The notes under the pieces: model-generated | What the model was told of the DNA's origin: nothing | What the model saw: only the letters and a program-made list of their open reading frames with translations | Database searches by the model: none | Source: Sphingomonas sp. OV641 | GTDB lineage: Bacteria > Pseudomonadota > Alphaproteobacteria > Sphingomonadales > Sphingomonadaceae | NCBI RefSeq assembly: GCF_900109205.1 | Contig: NZ_FNZB01000001.1 | Span: 1,612,001-1,676,000 of the forward strand | Direction of reading: 5' to 3' | Length of the DNA: 64,000 bases | Program-made: the position numbers and the translations under genes | Shown here: positions 1 to 9,248 of the stretch, piece after piece | How the letters are laid out: each line of letters begins with the position of its first letter | Numbering within the stretch: the first letter of the stretch is position 1

Positions 1-1440
1 TATCTGCGCGCACGTCTGCCCGGCGTCTCTCAGCCGTGAAATCTCCTGCCACGCCGGGTCGCTGCTTCGGCTCCAAGCTAAGCCAGCAATGGCGAGGTAA
101 CCGGGCGAGGCAATGATCAACGCTGCCGCCGTTGCCACTACCTGCAGACCGACATTGGACAGTTGGCGGGCACGGATCAGCAAGGCCAGCAGCATAGCGG
201 CGACGCCCGGTACTGCCAGTGCATTGGCCGTTGCTCCCGCACGATCGACGAACACCGTTACAGCGGTGGCCGCAACAAGCAGGACGAGCAATATTGCCCA
301 ACGTGGCCTGCACTCATCATCCGCCTTGCCCAGGCCTGCGGCGGTGGCGACCACTCCGACCACCGGCACTGCCATGGTCACGAACGCCTGGTAAAATGGC
401 TGCTCCCAGACCGGTCGGCCCTCCAGAACGTTCAGATACCAGAATTCATAGGCGAGTGGCGGAAGCGTCGCGAACGGTCCGGCAAGGCACTGCGGTGCAT
501 AAAGGAACAGCACAGCGCCGGTCAGCCCGCCTGCGGCTGCAAGCGCCGCTAGGCGGAAGATCAACGCCGATCGTCCCGCGACCATCGCGATCGTGGTGCT
601 CAAAGCAGCAAAGCTCAACGTCACCAGCCATGCCGGCGACATTGCATCGCAAGCCGTCGCGAAAAACCCCGGTCCTCGCGTCAGCAGGTGGAGAAGAACT
701 GCGCCTCCTGCCAGGCTCCACATCAGCGCCAGCAAGAACGGCTTCCGCTCAGGCTGCCAGGCCCAGGCCGCCGCGGCAACGCCGGCGATGCTCACCGCTA
801 TGGGCAGGCCTTCAATAGAAATCGTCAGCAGTGCAGCCAGCGCCATCCCGGCAAGCGCGCCATTTCTCCATGTCGGTCGACGGAGAAGACAGAGGATCGC
901 CCCTAGTGTCAGGACGATCTGCCAACCATGATGATCGATGCGCAACGGTCGCAGTTGGATCATCAACGGCAGGGTCAAAGGCGTGATCAAAGCGGCATAG
1001 CGTGCCGCTTCGAAGCCAGCGGTGCGGCGCGTAATCTGGGCGAGGAGCAGCATGGTTGCCAGCAGCGTCAGCAGCGGCACGACCGTCACCGTCAGCCGGA
1101 TTGCCACCGGCTCCCCCAGCAAAGGCGTCGTAGCCACCAGCATCGCCGCTAGCGGAAGATCGACTAGGCGAGACCAGTGCATGGGAAAGGCACCGTGATT
1201 GAACCGGTGCTGCGCAACGTCCCACCAGCTCTGCCCGGCAAGCCAGTCGCGCACTTCCAGCAGCCGCATCGCATCATCTGGATCGTTGAAGCGAAGGATC
1301 AGAATGTCCTTCGCACCGATCATCACGAAGATAATCGCAGCGATCGCCCATGCCACAAGGACCGGCCGCAGTATGCCGGCATCGGCCACTCTGGTAGCGG
1401 CCGCGCCGCTCTGCGGCGCGCTAGACAAAGCCCGTTTCAT
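1..1440 (-). CDS. Polytopic membrane protein, GT-C glycosyltransferase-like (3' end outside window)
   Basis: The frame is open from an ATG at 1440 to the window edge, with no stop in 480 codons, so the C-terminus is missing. A GGGGGAC stretch lies just before the start. The N-terminus has a hydrophobic segment (about residues 24-42), then a region reading RFNDPDDAMRLLEVRDWL followed by a QxRxN-like stretch and HWSRLVDLP. The rest is mostly hydrophobic with Ala/Leu/Val-rich segments, so many membrane helices are expected. The acidic DD motif in the first periplasmic loop, followed by W/R motifs, is typical of large membrane glycosyltransferase-like proteins with a GT-C fold. The substrate is unknown. 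It follows the FAD oxidoreductase gene on the same strand with a gap of about 100 bases, so the two may work together in surface glycan synthesis. The family assignment is inference. Confidence 0.75.
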   Translation of the reverse strand, partial: MKRALSSAPQSGAAATRVADAGILRPVLVAWAIAAIIFVMIGAKDILILRFNDPDDAMRLLEVRDWLAGQSWWDVAQHRFNHGAFPMHWSRLVDLPLAAMLVATTPLLGEPVAIRLTVTVVPLLTLLATMLLLAQITRRTAGFEAARYAALITPLTLPLMIQLRPLRIDHHGWQIVLTLGAILCLLRRPTWRNGALAGMALAALLTISIEGLPIAVSIAGVAAAAWAWQPERKPFLLALMWSLAGGAVLLHLLTRGPGFFATACDAMSPAWLVTLSFAALSTTIAMVAGRSALIFRLAALAAAGGLTGAVLFLYAPQCLAGPFATLPPLAYEFWYLNVLEGRPVWEQPFYQAFVTMAVPVVGVVATAAGLGKADDECRPRWAILLVLLVAATAVTVFVDRAGATANALAVPGVAAMLLALLIRARQLSNVGLQVVATAAALIIASPGYLAIAGLAWSRSSDPAWQEISRLRDAGQTCAQI

Positions 1441-1542
1441 CGCGTCCCCCGCGCCTCAACGCGTCATCTTTTCATTTCGAGAACGCCCACGCGGGACAGT
1501 CGAGCGCTCTGCCGTTGGCTTCGCCCCTCGCCGTCCCTCGCT

Positions 1543-3057
1543 TCAGGCCGCCTTCAGCCGCTCCGGCACCGCGCGCAGGCTGCCCAGCGCCGCTTGCTCT
1601 CCCTCGCGCCCGCTCTCGTGATATTCGGCGTCCTCGTTCACCGCCCAGATATCGTACACGCGCGCGCCGGCCTCAATGTTGCGGACCGTCAGCATGGCGG
1701 TCATCATCGCATGATCCTGGTTGTTGTAACGGTGCATGCCGTTGCGCCCGACGCAGTGAAGCGTCGGGTAGCGCGCCTCGATCTCCTGCCGCATCATCTC
1801 GACGTTGGCGGCATAATGTTCGTCATATACCGGATAGGCCTTTTCCTGTCGCACGACCGTGCCGCCGACGATCTGGTCCTCGCGGCACAGGCCGAGCTGC
1901 GCCATCTCGCGCGTTGCAAGCGCGACCAGTTCGTCGTCGCTGGACGCCCACAGCCCGTCCCCCTCGAAGCAGAAATATTCCAGGCCAACACACGCCAAGT
2001 CGGGATCCGGCACCATCTCCGGCGACCAGGAGCGGAAGTTCTGGACCCGCCCCACCTTCACCTTGGAATCATGGATGTAGATCCAATTGTCTGGAAAGAG
2101 ATCCGGCGAGCGGATCATCAGCGCCACGGTCAGGAAGTCACGATATTTGAGGTTCGCGGCTTCTGGCAGCGTCGCCGGCAGCGGATGGAGCCGGCTCGCC
2201 AGTTCGCGCATCGGCGCGGATGAAATCACATGAGCGGCGCGAATTGTTACCGGCTCGCCGTCCTGATCGATCGCCGTGACCGTCCATTGCTGCGTCACGT
2301 CGTTGAAGGCGAGCTGCTTCAGCTTGTGCCCCATCAGCACGCCATTGCCATGACCGATCACCAGATCACGCGCGGCTTCCCACATCATGCCCGGGCCAAG
2401 CCGCGGATAGCGGAAGCTTTCCAGCAGCGTCTTCACCGCCATGCCGTCGTTCGGGCGCTTGTTGAGGCCGAGGCTACGCTTCAGCCCGTCCTTCACCGCG
2501 CCCCAAAGCGACAGGCCCTTGATCCGTTGCGCCGCCCAGTCCGCGCTCATCTCGTCACACGGCATGCCCCACACCTTCTCGGTGTAGGTCTTGAAGAAGA
2601 TCGAATACAGCTTCCAGCCGAACGCATTGACCGTCCAGTCCTCGAAGCTTTTCACCTTGCGGTTCGGCAGCAGCTTCGCCTTGGCGAAGCTCGCCATGCA
2701 CAGTGCCGAACGGAAGATGCCGAGGTTCCACAGCGCCTCGAACGCGCGCAGCGGATAGCTGTAGAACTTGCCCTCGTAATAGATCCGGCTCATTCGCGGC
2801 CGCTCGATAAAGTCGTTCGGAAGGATCTCGTTCCAGAGATCGACCACTTCCTGGGACTTCGAAAAGAAGCGATGCCCGCCGATGTCGAAGCGGTACCCAT
2901 TATGCTCGACCGTGCGGCTGATCCCGCCGACATAACGCGGATCTTTCTCGATCACCGTTACTGAATAGCCGGCCTTGCCGAGCAGATACGCTGCCGTGAG
3001 GCCCGCCGGCCCTGCGCCGATGATCGCAACGTCAACCGCGCCGTTCGTATTCGCCAT
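1543..3057 (-). CDS. FAD/NAD(P)-binding oxidoreductase (protoporphyrinogen oxidase / UDP-galactopyranose mutase-like)
   Basis: The 504-residue protein begins with a Rossmann dinucleotide-binding motif (GAGPAG, residues 14-19) followed by an acidic residue at the end of the second strand (VIEKD). A GG-x-R-T-like FAD contact and the IGGHRFF motif come next. This arrangement is seen in amine-oxidase-fold flavoproteins annotated as NAD(P)/FAD-dependent oxidoreductases, which often sit in polysaccharide loci next to membrane glycosyltransferases. It resembles UDP-galactopyranose mutase in overall plan but is longer, and the reaction cannot be read from sequence. ATG start at 3057 with a weak ribosome site. 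The downstream gene on the same strand is the membrane protein at 1-1440. The upstream 133 bases contain no recognisable gene. Confidence 0.85.
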   Translation of the reverse strand: MANTNGAVDVAIIGAGPAGLTAAYLLGKAGYSVTVIEKDPRYVGGISRTVEHNGYRFDIGGHRFFSKSQEVVDLWNEILPNDFIERPRMSRIYYEGKFYSYPLRAFEALWNLGIFRSALCMASFAKAKLLPNRKVKSFEDWTVNAFGWKLYSIFFKTYTEKVWGMPCDEMSADWAAQRIKGLSLWGAVKDGLKRSLGLNKRPNDGMAVKTLLESFRYPRLGPGMMWEAARDLVIGHGNGVLMGHKLKQLAFNDVTQQWTVTAIDQDGEPVTIRAAHVISSAPMRELASRLHPLPATLPEAANLKYRDFLTVALMIRSPDLFPDNWIYIHDSKVKVGRVQNFRSWSPEMVPDPDLACVGLEYFCFEGDGLWASSDDELVALATREMAQLGLCREDQIVGGTVVRQEKAYPVYDEHYAANVEMMRQEIEARYPTLHCVGRNGMHRYNNQDHAMMTAMLTVRNIEAGARVYDIWAVNEDAEYHESGREGEQAALGSLRAVPERLKAA

Positions 3058-3190
3058 CTGTGTGCAGCCCCATAGCAGTGCGTATCGTGCAATGCCGGAG
3101 GATGGTTGAGCTGTGGTTAACGACGACGAGAACTGCTGGCAGGTTCAGCAACTTGCCAAACCTGTTTCATCGCTCCCGGCCTTTGATGCC

Positions 3191-4768
3191 TCAGCGGCTC
3201 GCCAGGTGCTGCAACGCCGGCCGATCGCGACCGTATACGTCGGAAACATATTTCACCCCACCCCCATCGGGACTGGCGGTAAAATACATCAGATAGACCG
3301 GGACCGGCTCTGGCACCGGCACGTGCTGCTCCGGCGCGGAACTGTCCGGTTTCAGCGGCTGGTTGAACAGCCATTCGCCCAGCCGCCCCGCATCCTCCAG
3401 CCGCACGCACCCGTTGGAAAAGTGCCGATCCGGCTTGGAAAACAGCTTCTTCTGCGGCGTATCGTGCAGGTAGATGCCAAGGTCGTTCGGGAACATGAAC
3501 TTCACCGAACCCATTGAATTGCCCCGACCGGGAAGCTCGCGCACACGGGGCTCGACCGTTCCTGCCTCCACGCCCCGCCAGTCGATGGTCGATGCGGGGA
3601 TCACGCGCGCCTCCGCAGTCCAGTCGGACAGCGCCTCATACCCCTGCCGCTCCAGCGATACGCCCGCCAGCACCTTGGGCGCGATTCGCTTGCGCACCAG
3701 ATCGACCGGCACGTTCCAATAAGGATTGAGCGTGGCGTAACGCACCATGCCGGCCATCATCGGCGTCTGCGTCTCGGGCGTGCCGGCCACGACCCGCATC
3801 GTCCCCTGCTCGGCACCGCTGTCATAATACCAAAGCCTGGCGGCGGCGGCATCGACAACGATGTGGCGGGTCCAGGCGTCGGGTAGCAGGCGCGCGCGCT
3901 CAAGGTTCAGCCGCAGGATATCCCGCCGATCCACGATTCGCCGTCCCGAGCCGCCGTTGAGCGCCGTGATCGTCCGAGCGCCGGCGATCCCGTCGACCGG
4001 CAGCCCGTGCGCGGATTGAAACCGTCGCACCCGCGCGCGCAGCGCATCGTCATACTGGTCGCCGTCCGGCAGACCCAGCCGCGCCCGCAACAGCAGCACC
4101 CGCTCGCCAGTCATGCCGGGTTTCAAAAGCGGTCCGCCAGGCACCCGCACATTCGCGTCGCCCATGTCAGGATCGGCACTCAGCAACGCCTCGCGAAGCT
4201 GCGTGTAGAGCGGGCTCATCCAGCCAAGGTTGCGAACATAGTCCAGCGTGGACTTGGCCAGCGCAGCGCGGCGCAGAATGGCATCCGGTTTGGCTCGGGT
4301 CGGCTCCAGCGAGTCCTCGAGGTAGCTGATCTCGATCCGCGTCTCGCGCATGTCGCGCACCAGATCCGCCAGCGCGCCGCTCAGCGCGAGTTCGAGATGG
4401 GCAAGCGCGCGAAGGTCACCGCCTTCCGCCGCTTCGATGTATCGCCGCAGGCGATCCGGCGAATATCGATCCGGATCCAGGCCATCCACCTCAACCGTCT
4501 CGATCACGTCGACCAGCGCCCTCGCTTGTGGACCGGGCGCTTCTCCGACGATCCACAGCGGCCAATAGCCGCGTGCGCGATAGAATTCCTTCAGCTTTCC
4601 GCCGACCTGCTGGCGGATCTCCTGCGCGACCGCGTTGCCCTCGGCGGTCTTTTCAACGTCTTCCTGCGCGGCGGCGACACCTGGAAGTGCCGCCGTCGAC
4701 GCAAGCAGGATGAGTGAGAGTGCCAGCCGGCCCGCGCGCCGGGCCGGCGCGCCGCGGCCGGCCAGCAA
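3191..4768 (-). CDS. L,D-transpeptidase, YcbB-like (PG-binding + YkuD domains)
   Basis: A murein L,D-transpeptidase is predicted, making 3-3 cross-links or anchoring proteins in the periplasm. I place the start at TTG 4768: GAGCGAGG lies 6 bases upstream, the frame lacks a nearby ATG, and this start gives a clean signal peptide (Arg-rich N-terminus, hydrophobic core LALSLILLAS, cleavage near Ala34). The product is 525 residues. A four-helix scaffold region is followed by a peptidoglycan-binding domain (about 214-271) and the YkuD catalytic domain (about 300-475). The catalytic elements are visible: His435 in HDTPQ and Cys454 in SNGCVRL. Length and domain order fit the YcbB/LdtD group. The start lies 2 bases after the stop of the lipoprotein gene, so translation is probably coupled. 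Confidence 0.9.
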   Translation of the reverse strand: MLAGRGAPARRAGRLALSLILLASTAALPGVAAAQEDVEKTAEGNAVAQEIRQQVGGKLKEFYRARGYWPLWIVGEAPGPQARALVDVIETVEVDGLDPDRYSPDRLRRYIEAAEGGDLRALAHLELALSGALADLVRDMRETRIEISYLEDSLEPTRAKPDAILRRAALAKSTLDYVRNLGWMSPLYTQLREALLSADPDMGDANVRVPGGPLLKPGMTGERVLLLRARLGLPDGDQYDDALRARVRRFQSAHGLPVDGIAGARTITALNGGSGRRIVDRRDILRLNLERARLLPDAWTRHIVVDAAAARLWYYDSGAEQGTMRVVAGTPETQTPMMAGMVRYATLNPYWNVPVDLVRKRIAPKVLAGVSLERQGYEALSDWTAEARVIPASTIDWRGVEAGTVEPRVRELPGRGNSMGSVKFMFPNDLGIYLHDTPQKKLFSKPDRHFSNGCVRLEDAGRLGEWLFNQPLKPDSSAPEQHVPVPEPVPVYLMYFTASPDGGGVKYVSDVYGRDRPALQHLASR

Positions 4769-4770
4769 CT

Positions 4771-5034
4771 TCAGCCTCGCTCGCCGCGCGGCGTGGGCGG
4801 CGGCGGGGGTGGCGGCGGCGTGGGGCACGGCGGCGCGGTGAAGGGGACGTAGGTGCCGTCCGGCGTGTAATAGCCGTCGACCATCCCGTCGCCGTCGCGG
4901 TCGGCAGCCACGGTTCCGGCCAGCGCACCGGGGCCAAGCGGCGGAGCCGGCGCTACCACTTCTTCCCGGTTGTTTGCACAAGCGGTGAGCACGGTCGCGC
5001 CGAGCAGCAGCGCGCCGATTGTTGCACCCTTCAT
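4771..5034 (-). CDS. Small polyproline lipoprotein with EF-hand-like motif
   Basis: This 87-residue lipoprotein starts at ATG 5034 behind a strong GAGGGAGA ribosome site. Residues 1-19 are a signal peptide ending in a lipobox (LTAC, Cys19 lipidated). The mature part has an acidic calcium-loop-like motif, DRDGDGMVD (about 45-53), then a tail with eight consecutive prolines just before the C-terminus. The stop is 2 bases before the TTG start of the L,D-transpeptidase, which makes a two-gene unit. A role with the transpeptidase at the cell wall is plausible from context only. Such proteins are usually annotated as hypothetical. The proline run should need EF-P for efficient translation, and the stall point lies close to the downstream gene's ribosome site. 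Confidence 0.8.
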   Translation of the reverse strand: MKGATIGALLLGATVLTACANNREEVVAPAPPLGPGALAGTVAADRDGDGMVDGYYTPDGTYVPFTAPPCPTPPPPPPPPTPRGERG

Positions 5035-5243
5035 CGCAATCTCCCTCGAACTAGGGGCCTTGAGCCGCCCCAGGCGAAAGAAGAACGCCGATCGAGGCAG
5101 GATCGTTCCTGAAGGGCAACGATCGGGCGGCGCGGGATGCGCCGCCGTGGAAACGGGGGCGGCTGATCGGCCTGCCCTTCCGGCCCCAGCGCCCCCATCA
5201 TCCCGGCCGCGCGCCGGAACGACGGGTGACGCCATGCGATGAG

Positions 5244-6494
5244 TTAATCCCGGTCGCGACGGCCCAGCAGGCGCAGGCGAAGCGCGTTCAGCTTGATGAA
5301 GCCAGCCGCGTCGCGCTGGTCATAGGCGCCCTGGTCGTCCTCGAACGTCACGACCTTTTCGCTGTACAGCGAATGGGGCGACTTGCGGCCGACCACGCCG
5401 ACATTGCCCTTGTAGAGCTTCAGCCGCACGGTACCGGTAACCTTCTCCTGGCTGTAATCAACGGCCGCCTGCAGCATCTCGCGCTCGGGCGAGAACCAGA
5501 AGCCGTTATAGACCAGCTCGGCATAGCGCACTGCCAGCTCGTCTTTCAGATGCGCCGCGCCGCGATCCAGCGTCAGCTGCTCGATCCCGCGATGCGCCAG
5601 GTGATAGATCGTGCCGCCCGGCGTCTCGTACATGCCGCGGCTCTTCATGCCGACGAAGCGGTTCTCGACCAGGTCGAGGCGGCCGATGCCATGCTTGCGG
5701 CCAAGCTCGTTCAGCTTGGCAAGCAGCGTCGCGGGCGAGCAGCCCTCGCCGTTCAGCGCCACGCCGTCGCCGCGCTCGAAATCGATGGTGATATATTCCG
5801 GCGCGTCGGGCGCATCCTCCGGGTTCACCGTGCGAGAATAGACGTAATCGGGCACTTCCTCCCACGGATCCTCCAGCACCTTGCCCTCGGACGAGGTGTG
5901 CAGAAGGTTCGCGTCGGTCGAGAATGGCGATTCGCCGCGCTTGTCCTTGGTCACCATGATCTGGTTCTGCTCGGCGAACTCGATCAGGCGGGTGCGGCTG
6001 GTGAGATCCCATTCGCGCCACGGCGCGATTACCTTGATGTCGGGCGCAAGCGCGTAATAACCCAGCTCGAAGCGGACCTGGTCGTTGCCCTTGCCGGTCG
6101 CGCCATGGCTGACGGCATCGGCACCCACCTGGCGCGCGATCTCGATCTGGCGCTTGGCGATCAGCGGCCGCGCGATGGAGGTGCCGAGAAGATACAGCCC
6201 CTCGTACATCGCATTGGCCCGCATCATCGGGAACACGTAGTCCTTGACGAACTCCTCGCGCAGATCGTCGATGAAGATATGTTCCGGCTTCACGCCGGCC
6301 TGCTCCGCCTTGCGACGCGCCGGTTCCAATTCCTCGCCCTGGCCGAGGTCGGCGGTGAACGTCACGACTTCGCAGTTGTAGGTCTGCTGCAGCCATTTCA
6401 GGATGACGCTGGTGTCGAGACCGCCTGAATAGGCGAGGACGACCCGGTTAATGCCGGCATCGCCGGCGGGGCGCTTGATGGAGGAGTCGGTCAT
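5244..6494 (-). CDS. argG: Argininosuccinate synthase
   Basis: Joins citrulline and aspartate with ATP to form argininosuccinate, the penultimate step of arginine synthesis, in the cytoplasm. The 416-residue protein has the ATP-pyrophosphatase P-loop YSGGLDTS at residues 22-29, then [10 protein letters not shown]. The segments [26 protein letters not shown] and the [14 protein letters not shown] region are all present, and the length is normal for the family. ATG start at 6494 with a weak ribosome site; stop TAA. It appears to be transcribed alone: the MFS gene upstream on the same strand is about 100 bases away, and the lipoprotein gene downstream is more than 200 bases away. Confidence 0.98.
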   Translation of the reverse strand: MTDSSIKRPAGDAGINRVVLAYSGGLDTSVILKWLQQTYNCEVVTFTADLGQGEELEPARRKAEQAGVKPEHIFIDDLREEFVKDYVFPMMRANAMYEGLYLLGTSIARPLIAKRQIEIARQVGADAVSHGATGKGNDQVRFELGYYALAPDIKVIAPWREWDLTSRTRLIEFAEQNQIMVTKDKRGESPFSTDANLLHTSSEGKVLEDPWEEVPDYVYSRTVNPEDAPDAPEYITIDFERGDGVALNGEGCSPATLLAKLNELGRKHGIGRLDLVENRFVGMKSRGMYETPGGTIYHLAHRGIEQLTLDRGAAHLKDELAVRYAELVYNGFWFSPEREMLQAAVDYSQEKVTGTVRLKLYKGNVGVVGRKSPHSLYSEKVVTFEDDQGAYDQRDAAGFIKLNALRLRLLGRRDRD

Positions 6495-6597
6495 GGCGCG
6501 CGCGTCTAGGATTAGTTGAAGCGCCCGACAAGGCTTACGGGGTCAGCCGTTGATCACCCGCGGTTATGGCCAGGCGCCATGTGCGCCTAATCTCCCT

Positions 6598-7971
6598 TCA
6601 GATCACCGGATCGTCAAAGGCGGCGACTTCCTGTTCATCGGGCTCGCGCAGCGCGAACCAGCAGTAGATGAACAGCGCGACGCACCCGATCCCCGCCACC
6701 AGATACGGCAGCGAATGCCACACCTCGTACAGCCCCACGCCGATCGAGGGCCCCAGCACGAAGCTTGCGCCGTTTATGCTGGTCACCTTGCCCGCAACCG
6801 AGCCCTGCGCTTGCGGCCCGACCGCCAGACTCGACCCCGCGGTGAAGCCCGGCCGCGTGAACCCGAAGCCCAGGCTGGCCAGCGCATAAGCGGTCGCGAT
6901 GCCATAAAGCGAGCTGGCCAGCCCGGTAAGCGCCGTGCCCGCCGCCGCCAGCACCAGCCCGACGAGTACCAGCGCCCGCGGCGCGAGGTTCAGCGTCGGG
7001 ATGATTCCCCATTGCGCCAGCAGCGCAGTGCCCGCCCCCATCATCAGCACGATCCCGGTGGGCTCCAGGGCAAGCGCCGGCGGCAGGTTGAGCCGATCGA
7101 TCACCAGAAAGCCGATCGCCTGCCCGGTCATCGCCTGTGCATGGCCCATCACCAGCCCGGCAATCATCCAGGTGCGGATACGGCGGTCGAAATAGCTGAT
7201 CTTTGCGCCGCCTTTTGGCTCGGTGGCGCTGCGCACGCTGGCGCCCGTCCCCTGCCCGCCGATGGACGGATAGCCGGTCGTGCCGCCGTGGGTTCCCCCG
7301 GCCATGGCACGGTCGTCGGGCAGCATCGCCCGGATCGTCAGGAACATGGCGACACCGAACAGGGTGAAGACGAATGCCGGCCCGGCCAGGCCGACCTCGA
7401 TCTCGCCGATACTGCCCAGGATCAGATAGGGTGCGATTGCCGGCCCCAGGATGGTGCCTAGGCCGAAGGCGCTGGCAATCAGCGTAAGGGCGCGGGTTCG
7501 CTCCTCCCGCGTGGTGTCGCCGGCCACCATCGCCTGCACGGCCGGCGGCGCGGCCGAACCGAAGGTGCCGTAGATCAGGCGCCCCATGATGAAGAGGATG
7601 AATGCCGCCGTTCCGCTGATCCAGCCATTGATCCCGGCCGCCAGGAAGACACCGCATGTGGCAAGGCTGATGCAGAAACCGCCCATGCCCAGCAGGATCA
7701 TCATGCGCCGGCCATGCCGGTCGGACCGGTTGGCCCAGAATGGCGCGGCGATCACCCAGAGCAGCGCCGATACGGAAAATGCCGCGGCGACCGCACTGTC
7801 GGCCACGCCCAGCGATCGGCCCAGCGCGGGCAACACTGATTGCAGCGCCGTGTTACCGGCGGCGATGGTCAGCATGACCATGAACATCAGGGCGAATCGT
7901 TTGTCGAAAGTCCGGCGTGGCCGTTTGCGCCGTCTCGCGGCGCTCCTCTCCTGTGCCGGATTCACTGTCAT
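6598..7971 (-). CDS. MFS transporter (drug/H+ antiporter-like)
   Basis: A 457-residue inner-membrane protein of the major facilitator superfamily, with hydrophobic segments matching about twelve helices. Motif A of the family is visible between helices 2 and 3 as NRSDRHGRRMM. The GxxxGPAIAPYL-like stretch in helix 5 resembles motif C of drug/H+ antiporters. A charged loop in the middle (GGAKISYFDRRIRT) separates the two halves. The N-terminus is very basic (RRRKRPRR), consistent with the positive-inside rule. The TetA/TCR subgroup is the closest by eye. The substrate is not deducible and resistance should not be assumed. ATG start at 7971. The gene diverges from the methyltransferase gene at 8081. 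Confidence 0.9.
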   Translation of the reverse strand: MTVNPAQERSAARRRKRPRRTFDKRFALMFMVMLTIAAGNTALQSVLPALGRSLGVADSAVAAAFSVSALLWVIAAPFWANRSDRHGRRMMILLGMGGFCISLATCGVFLAAGINGWISGTAAFILFIMGRLIYGTFGSAAPPAVQAMVAGDTTREERTRALTLIASAFGLGTILGPAIAPYLILGSIGEIEVGLAGPAFVFTLFGVAMFLTIRAMLPDDRAMAGGTHGGTTGYPSIGGQGTGASVRSATEPKGGAKISYFDRRIRTWMIAGLVMGHAQAMTGQAIGFLVIDRLNLPPALALEPTGIVLMMGAGTALLAQWGIIPTLNLAPRALVLVGLVLAAAGTALTGLASSLYGIATAYALASLGFGFTRPGFTAGSSLAVGPQAQGSVAGKVTSINGASFVLGPSIGVGLYEVWHSLPYLVAGIGCVALFIYCWFALREPDEQEVAAFDDPVI

Positions 7972-8080
7972 GGAACTTCGATTAGGCGCTTGGGGGCCGC
8001 GCGCAACCCCGCTATGGCAACTCTCTTGCTCGTGCCGCGTTCGGCATGGTTACGATCTTTCGGGGAGTTGTTGTTCCTTC

Positions 8081-8695
8081 ATGTCAAGCTCCACCAGTGC
8101 GGCCCGCCGCGTGAAAACCCGCGCCAATGGCGTGCCCAAGCCGTGGCAGATGTTCTTCTCCGGCTTTCTGAAGCACCCCGTGATGGTGGGGTCCGTCATC
8201 CCCTCGTCGGCAAAGCTGATCGACAAGATGCTGGCGCCCGTGGACTGGGCAAATTGCAAGCTGTTCGTGGAATATGGGCCGGGCGTGGGCACCTTCTGCC
8301 GCCCGATCCTCGAACGGATGGCGCCGGACGCCTCGCTCATCGCGATCGACACCAATGTGGATTTCATCCGCTATCTCAATCACACCATCTCGGATTCGCG
8401 GTTTGAGGCGGTGCATGGTTCGGCGGCCGACGTGGAGACGATCGTGGCTGATCGTGGCCACGAATCGGCCGATTACGTCCTGTCGGGTCTCCCCTTCTCA
8501 ACGCTGCCGCCCGGCGTCGGCCCGGCGATCGCTGCGGCCACGCACCGCGTCATCCGTCCGGACGGCGCCTTTCTGGTCTATCAGTTCAGCCCCAAGGTCC
8601 GCGACTTCCTGTCGCCGCACTTCGCGCGCATCGATCACGACATGGAATGGTGGAACGTACCGCCGGCCCAGCTCTACTGGTGCTGGAAAGACTGA
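8081..8695 (+). CDS. Class I SAM-dependent methyltransferase, PmtA-like
   Basis: The 204-residue product has the SAM-binding motif I as VEYGPGVGTFCRPIL and an acidic residue ending strand 2 (IAIDTN). The GLPFS sequence around residue 140 resembles the post-I region of PmtA phosphatidylethanolamine/phospholipid N-methyltransferases. The N-terminal FFSGFLKHPVMVGSVIPSS is a hallmark of that family and of rRNA-adenine-dimethylase-like relatives. The likely role is stepwise methylation of phosphatidylethanolamine at the membrane. ATG 8081 was chosen because the upstream in-frame codons lie in the promoter region of the divergent MFS gene and give no sensible protein. A GGGGA stretch sits about 14 bases upstream, which is far for a ribosome site. 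Confidence 0.8.
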   Translation: MSSSTSAARRVKTRANGVPKPWQMFFSGFLKHPVMVGSVIPSSAKLIDKMLAPVDWANCKLFVEYGPGVGTFCRPILERMAPDASLIAIDTNVDFIRYLNHTISDSRFEAVHGSAADVETIVADRGHESADYVLSGLPFSTLPPGVGPAIAAATHRVIRPDGAFLVYQFSPKVRDFLSPHFARIDHDMEWWNVPPAQLYWCWKD

Positions 8696-9090
8696 ACCGA
8701 TCTCGGGCCGGCCACAGCCGGCCCTCCGCGCGAAATGCTCGCCAACGACTTACCGGCAGCCCAGGCCCGCATCGCGCCTTGATGGTCCGCCAGCGCTCCC
8801 GTGCGTCTGCAGCCGCTTCCGACGGCAGGAAAGCACCGCAAGGTCCTCGGCGTCATGGTCGCGCAGCAATGCGAGGCCCGCTCCAAGCCACACCGTGACG
8901 CCGGGCTCCTCCCGGCATCCAGGTGTCAGCACGCCCCCGCCATTTACGATGCGGAACAGCTCGGGTTCTGAGCCTGCAAGCACCGCTTGAAGTGCGCGCA
9001 CCCGCGCCTGCCACAACGGGTATGACAGACGACCCTCACATGAGCCAAAAACCGTCCCAGGCGGCGGCGCCGCGACATCATCTGAAAACC
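8696..9090. other. Intergenic stretch without a supported gene
   Basis: About 395 bases between the methyltransferase stop and the tRNA-Val terminator. Short open frames exist on both strands, the longest on the minus strand ending at 8750. None has a ribosome site or a recognisable motif, and the minus-strand frame would start inside the tRNA/terminator. Its translated text (for instance GVTVWLGAGLALLRDH) looks partly protein-like, so a decayed gene is possible but not shown. No integrase, direct repeat or attachment-site copy was seen beside the tRNA. Confidence 0.5.
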
Positions 9091-9125
9091 AAAAAGCCCC
9101 GCAGGTCATCAAGACCGCGGGGCTT
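9091..9125 (-). terminator. Rho-independent terminator of tRNA-Val
   Basis: An inverted repeat AAGCCCCGC...GCGGGGCTT lies directly downstream of the tRNA on the minus strand, and the inner bases GGTC/GACC extend the stem. On the minus strand it is followed by TTTTTGG, the expected U-tract. Position, stem and U-run agree with intrinsic termination of the tRNA transcript. Confidence 0.85.
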
Positions 9126-9130
9126 GTATA

Positions 9131-9205
9131 TGGTGGGCGCGACAGGGATTGAACCTGTGACCCCACCCGTGTGAAGGGTGTGCTCTACCGCTGAGCTACG
9201 CGCCC
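9131..9205 (-). tRNA. tRNA-Val (anticodon CAC)
   Basis: Read on the minus strand, the 75-base gene begins GGGCGCG and ends CGCGCCC-A-CCA, giving a perfect 7-bp acceptor stem with an encoded CCA end. The D-arm (GCTC...GAGC), the anticodon stem (CACCC/GGGTG) with loop TTCACAC, and the T-arm with GGTTCAATCC are all present. The anticodon at positions 34-36 is CAC, reading the GTG valine codon, which is common in this GC-rich DNA. A terminator follows at once. The HU gene is upstream on the same strand. Confidence 0.97.
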
Positions 9206-9229
9206 GGTTGAAACCGGAAGCGGGCCTTT

Positions 9230-9248
9230 AGGGGGCGCTGCACCCCCT
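9230..9248 (-). terminator. GC-rich hairpin between HU gene and tRNA-Val
   Basis: AGGGGG and CCCCCT form an arm pair around a short core. With a T-G wobble and one more G-C pair, the stem is 8 bp with a CAG loop. It lies about 22 bases after the HU stop codon. No U-tract follows, so it may be a weak terminator, an mRNA-stabilising 3' hairpin or a processing site. Confidence 0.4.

Noticed and set aside
1543..3057. Protoporphyrinogen oxidase of heme synthesis
   Set aside because: No heme genes are near, and the neighbouring membrane glycosyltransferase-like gene fits a glycan role better. The exact reaction remains open.
6598..7971. Antibiotic resistance determinant
   Set aside because: It looks like a TetA/TCR-type MFS protein, but motif A alone does not show a drug substrate.
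8750..9166. Minus-strand frame of about 138 codons beside tRNA-Val
   Set aside because: It starts inside the tRNA/terminator, has no ribosome site and no recognisable domain. I list the stretch as gene-free, with low certainty.
8923..9174. Short plus-strand frame ending in a GATGIEPVTPPV-like sequence
   Set aside because: This is the well-known false protein made by translating through a tRNA and its flank. The DNA there is tRNA-Val.
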